Of a DNA stretch of 64,000 nucleotides, positions 59,708-64,000 are shown piece by piece; the stretch's first letter is position 1, and each line of letters begins with the position of its first letter. A program made the position numbers and the translations under genes. The stretch is from Ceratodon purpureus (Eukaryota > Streptophyta > Bryopsida > Pseudoditrichales > Ditrichaceae). Location: positions 12,619,115 through 12,683,114 of the forward strand of contig CM026424.1 in the NCBI GenBank assembly GCA_014871385.1. The letters are read 5' to 3'. The notes beneath the pieces were generated by a model. The model was not told the origin of the DNA. It saw only the letters and a program-made list of their open reading frames with translations, and ran no database searches.

Positions 59708-60330
59708 TTACATTGAATTTGAATTGTCCACCAAGGTTAAAATATGGACACTTCAAATTACAACTTGCAGTCTTGCAGACTAGAAGACGTACTGAGTAAA
59801 TAGTTGAGTACTTCTACCCTTGTCATCCATCTCAGCAATTATTAGTCAACTTGACTTCTTGGTTCCGGAGCGAGGGCAGTAGCACCTCAGGAGCTGAAGC
59901 TTAGGGTCGACACTAGGAGGTGGTCCACAGACTGACTCATGAGGCGACGTCGCCTGCCATAGTGGTCACTAATTCAAGTGCAATGCAAGCTGGTGTGCAT
60001 TTCAAATCTCACGTCGATCATCATTTCTCCACCAAACTGTGAAGAACATCCATTGAATAAGTCTGTGGGGACTGATGAGTCATGATTTCTCCTCCCGTAT
60101 TCCACAGGATGCAGCCGCACATCGGGTCGACGTCATACCTCAGTGAGCGGGAAGTGGCCGGATGGACCTGCTGAAAGTTCGAATTACGCACGTATTTTCC
60201 TTCTGGAATCGATCTGGACCGGCGATCTGATTGTTGTGTATCATTCACAGCTGATTCCCCTCTCATGCCTTGCTCGGATCATTGGAATATAAGCACCTGA
60301 GTTTGGCCGAAGCTCCGAACTAGCAGATGC
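59708..60330 (+). repeat. inverted repeat, right arm (~0.62 kb)
   Basis: Inverse partner of 58,150-58,772. Read on the plus strand it carries the same broken coding-like frame (SSISAIISQLDFLVPE..., then SRRSSFLHQTV..., then the AESSNYAR-like block). Confidence 0.8.
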
Positions 60331-62100
60331 CGTTGGCCTTCTGATGGGCACTTACACCACTAGACCACAATTCAAGCTCATTTTAATTTTCAGTGGGAGC
60401 ATTCTTGTGATGGTACGTAATAGTTTCCCTGGTTTAGAGGGTGTTATTATCAACTGCCTGTTATTAATATCAACTGCGAGGATGTTATTATTATCTGTCT
60501 CTGTTTAATATAGTGGGTGTTTCTTTGGATGCTTCTTCAGATAGTTGGTAGATTGTAAGAATTTGTAATATGGTTACCTCTTTAGATGAGGTGCTGGTTG
60601 AGATTTTGATTCATGGTTTTATGTGTATCATTGTATGGCAGACACTCCATATTGTTTTAAAATGAAAATCGCTTAACAAGCCTGATTTTTGAGTGCAGCA
60701 ATCCAAAATTATCCGTACTGTCTGATTTCATTTTGAAGTACATATGTGTATTGACATTGAAACTGCCAGAATAAGCTACTCCAATTGTGTTACACATGAA
60801 TTGCGATAAATCTGCTGTGGCCTCTGGTCAGTCCGGTGCTTTTTCTTTGCATTGGGGCAGCGGACTTAGAATTCATCAAAATTAATTGATCATTATCTCA
60901 GTGGCATTCCTTTGATGTTGTCTCATACAAAATATAGCCATGGATTGATCTCAAGCTGGAAACTAAAGCATAGTCCTACTTTTGACACACGCATCATCCT
61001 TTTGCCCTAGATATGGTTTTCTCCTGTCTCTTGAACAGCTCATTCATATCTCCGTATTTTCTTGGTCGAATCGTTGAAAAATAATTTGAATTTTGGATAG
61101 CCGGTTCCAGTCTGCAACTGCTGTGGCGGTGTAGAGATAGGGAGCTAGGCGGGCTCAGGATGCACTTGGAAGCTACAATAACACATAGACAGCGAATACC
61201 TACTGTAGTATCTCCTAGTAGCCTAGTAGCTCCTAGTCTATTGCCAACCAATAGAGCTAGGTCCTGCTTGAAAAACAACATTTGCAACATCGTGCACTAA
61301 ATGATGCAGCAGCCTACAACTGCATGAAGCCGTATCACCCACCGAATGAAGCATGAATTACTAATAAGTGGTTCGTACATATACTAATCAATAATTGGTT
61401 TGTACACTAATTACTCCAATATATAAAATTAACATAGTAAGAGTGTGTTGCAATTATCACAAACTAGAAGTCAGAACAAGAGCACGTGTATCTAATTTGT
61501 TGAATGTAGCAAACAGTGTGCTTTCTCAAATATTAGGATTTTACCCTCAATTTACAAACTTCCTTGAGAAGGAGATTCAACCATACATTTCTATTTAAAT
61601 TGGTCTATTAAATTTATCATAAAATTACAACATTAAACTAGTTCTCTAAACAACATCTCCATATTCATTCCCTTAACATCAAGTTTCACCCATAGTTTAG
61701 TAGGTTTCATAACCCACTCTAATAATCTTGATTATCGTTCCCAGGATTCAAGATTTTATTATGCTGCAAACACATAAGAAAACTCCAATTTACATGAGTA
61801 ACAAAATAGGTTCGAAGCTAAAAACATTATTTACTCAATTGCAAAATGGATGTGTTGTCGAAGTCTCAATGATAACAGATCGTAGCATGCTCCGGATTCC
61901 ATATCCAGGATATCCCAGACCTTGTACCACATTCCGATTCTCCAAGATTTCCATGAGAATTGGCTCTGAGATTGATAGCGTTCAAAGTTTCACAAATCAT
62001 TGCAACGATGCAATCCATCGTCAAGGACGTGCCACATTGCGACCTCCTAATTCGTCCAAATGCATAACTTGGAATTGAACTTGCTGTGAAGTATTCGAGT
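60331..62100. other. no gene recognised
   Basis: Mixed to AT-rich DNA. Open frames up to 116 codons (61,728-62,078 plus, 60,994-61,290 minus) lack any recognisable motif. Confidence 0.4.
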
Positions 62101-63310
62101 GAGTTGGGGGGCGTAGGTAAGCACCCATGAATGATGAGGGGTGGGATCAGGTCCAAATCCGGCCATTTAGTGACGCCAATCATGAATTGCTCTGGAGAAA
62201 ACTAATCCATCCGTCTTCGCGCCTCCTACGAAGCTCAATGAGGCTAGTAGGCTAGCTGCCCAGTTGAGGGCGTCGTGGCAGGTCCTCCCCAGTCTCGACG
62301 GTACGGTCACGCCAACTGTGGGCTGTTTACAGAGGCCCGCCCTGGCTCCGGCCTCCATTTCTCATGCTTGCTAAACCCCATTCCCCCCCGAGATCAACGT
62401 TTCCTGAAAGTTCACCTCCCCTCACCGCACTCCACCCCATCGCAACCACCAGCACCTCCTCGCTCATTCACAGTCCTGATCTCAAGCGCCCAGCCCACGC
62501 AGAAACAGAGAAGAAACTAACACGTACAGAGCCGCGGAGCCGCGGGGCGCCACCCAAGCTGCGGGAGCTGGCGATCGATCGATCGAGGCACACGACGAGT
62601 CACGACCATCCTCACCTGTCCGTCACCAGGCTCAGGGCGCATCTGAAGAGGAGGAAGCAGCAATCCGCTGCCTCGTGAGGAGCCGAGGACCTGTGCCCTC
62701 ACCACGCACCCACCCACCCACCTCTCCCCCCTCTCGCCCAGGCTGGGCCCCTCAGGTATCGCTGCTGACACAAGGTCATACTCTTCCGTTTTTCTAGACA
62801 CGACATTGTCCTCTGCCGCGCGGTAGCCGGTAGGCATCCTTCAGGGGGTGGTGGTCGCGGAAGTCGGGCTTTTCAGCCCCGAACCTCTCCTCCCACCCGC
62901 TCGCATTGTGGCGGCACGCAATGACCGTTTCTTCGACTGGACAAGCTTCGAGCGTCCCATGTTTGTTAGTTTCACTGTGAGAGTCGCGGGCTCGAGGGCA
63001 AGCTATCGTGTATACCCGCTAAATGTGATCGTAGCATAGTGCATTCCCCTGCGGAAGAAATCAGAACGTGCGTTGAGGGTAGAACTGCTGCGGTCAATCC
63101 GCACAACCGGGCTCACAGAGGGAATTGTCGTATCTCTCTCTCTCTTCCTCGATACTTAGTTACGCTGCGGCGACCAGGCTCCCTTCCCATGCCGTGAACT
63201 CCGGCAAACCTTGGCACTGTCCAAGGACGACGTGCTGTAGTCTGCCACCAACAGTTTGGTATTTGAACAGTATTCCCGGATTTTCCTTAACAATGTGCCT
63301 CCCCCTTTCT
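62101..63310. other. GC-rich stretch, possible promoter or leader of a gene to the right
   Basis: GC content rises from about 62.1 kb. Features are a GATCGATCGATCG palindromic run (about 62,573-62,585), CACCCACCCACCCACC (about 62,704) and a (TC)n tract near 63,135. Overlapping short frames on both strands show no clear protein. Confidence 0.35.
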
Positions 63311-63320
63311 GGACATGATG

Positions 63321-63453
63321 CAGGAACCAGGTGAACATAGCGGTTTCCAAGCAGGAGCGCGCGGTCGAGCCGAGGCTGACACCCTTCGGAAGGCCATCAA
63401 GCTGCTGGAGCGAGGACGTTGCGAGCCTGATTCTGGCATTTCCCCCCATCAGG
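63321..63453 (+). other. possible exon, unknown product
   Basis: Acceptor GATGCAG and donor GTACTC bound a piece open in the frame EPGEHSGFQAGARGRAEADT then LRKAIKLLERGRCEPDSG. A following piece at 63,662-63,717 (acceptor CGCAG, donor GTATGT) continues in phase as VTDPQKSREDLGNIAIAI. A second frame is also open, and no family is recognised, so a non-coding transcript is equally possible. Confidence 0.3.
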
Positions 63454-63717
63454 TACTCCACTTATTAAGACTTAACATTTTGCGTAAGCTGGAGAAAGGT
63501 CATCGGTACTCTTCACCATCGAAGCCTGGATCACCTGTTTTGGCGCTCGAGACGTGTCCCTGGAACGGTGGAAAGTGGTGCGACGAATCAACGCATCTAA
63601 AAGGGTAATCCTCTAGGAACTCGCACAACCGGGCTGACAACGCAACGTGCAATTTTCCGCAGGTTACCGACCCGCAAAAGTCCAGGGAAGACCTAGGCAA
63701 CATCGCCATCGCCATCA

Positions 63718-64000
63718 GGTATGTGTATTGCACCGATTGAAACGGTGATAAATGTCGGGTTTTGAAATTTTTGTTTTCGAACAGAACTCATCCAAGCTCC
63801 CCAAAAGAAAATTCCTTATTAGCTGACTCTACAGCCCATATTACAAGGTATTTACTAACTTTCGAAATTTCCACATTGTGTAGGGACTCTGCTGAGTGAG
63901 CCCCCAAGCCTGCAACTCCAAGTTGGCATTGTACTATCATAGCCATACTCTCCTCATGGCTCAGCGACCGTGCAAAGACCCGACTCTCTTCCATCTCAAC
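63718..64000. other. right edge, nothing supported
   Basis: No feature seen beyond short frames. Confidence 0.4.

Noticed and set aside
1-64000. LTR retrotransposons or virus-like elements
   Set aside because: No reverse transcriptase, integrase, protease or capsid motif and no long direct terminal repeats with primer-binding site were seen.

Overview
This is a stretch of nuclear DNA from a land plant or close streptophyte relative. The evidence is an intact 21-exon gene for a plant PIE1-type SWR1 chromatin-remodelling ATPase, an intact 9-exon plant S1/P1-type nuclease, and decayed fragments of plant-style two-LIM, gamma-COP and TBC Rab-GAP genes. I cannot name the species. Very GC-rich PIE1 exons in AT-rich surroundings, with introns of about 100-400 bp, make me lean to a seedless plant, but that is inference.

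Layout. 1-0.9 kb: first exon and upstream DNA of a minus-strand gene that runs off the left edge. 0.9-12.5 kb: AT-rich DNA holding TTAA-flanked piggyBac-like non-autonomous transposons (2.9-3.4 and 4.1-4.8 kb), a broken minus-strand coding-like block of unknown family (7-10 kb), and a nested structure at 11.36-12.5 kb (a foldback MITE between two arms carrying a perfect 40-bp inverted repeat, one arm looking like a tRNA-derived SINE). 13.26-15.91 kb: secreted S1/P1 nuclease, complete. 16-24 kb: AT-rich DNA with a 39-base poly(G) tract, simple tandem repeats and further TTAA elements. 24.2-29 kb: a mosaic of decayed fragments of several unrelated host genes, all on the plus strand. 31.1-47.6 kb: a GC-rich island occupied by PIE1, with four telo-box motifs upstream. 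47.9-57.2 kb: a transposon graveyard, including a 2-kb tandem duplication whose two copies were hit by different TTAA elements, so that each copy preserves the other's empty target sites. 57.7-60.3 kb: a large inverted repeat with about 0.6-kb arms whose spacer carries a broken copy of a piece of the PIE1 last exon. 60.3-64 kb: mostly featureless, then a GC-rich stretch with weak signs of exons.

Only two genes look functional and complete: the nuclease, which would act in the secretory pathway or vacuole on single-stranded nucleic acids, and PIE1, the motor of the SWR1 complex that exchanges H2A for H2A.Z. They do not work in a common pathway. The rest of the window records duplication, gene-fragment capture and repeated cut-and-paste transposition around them.
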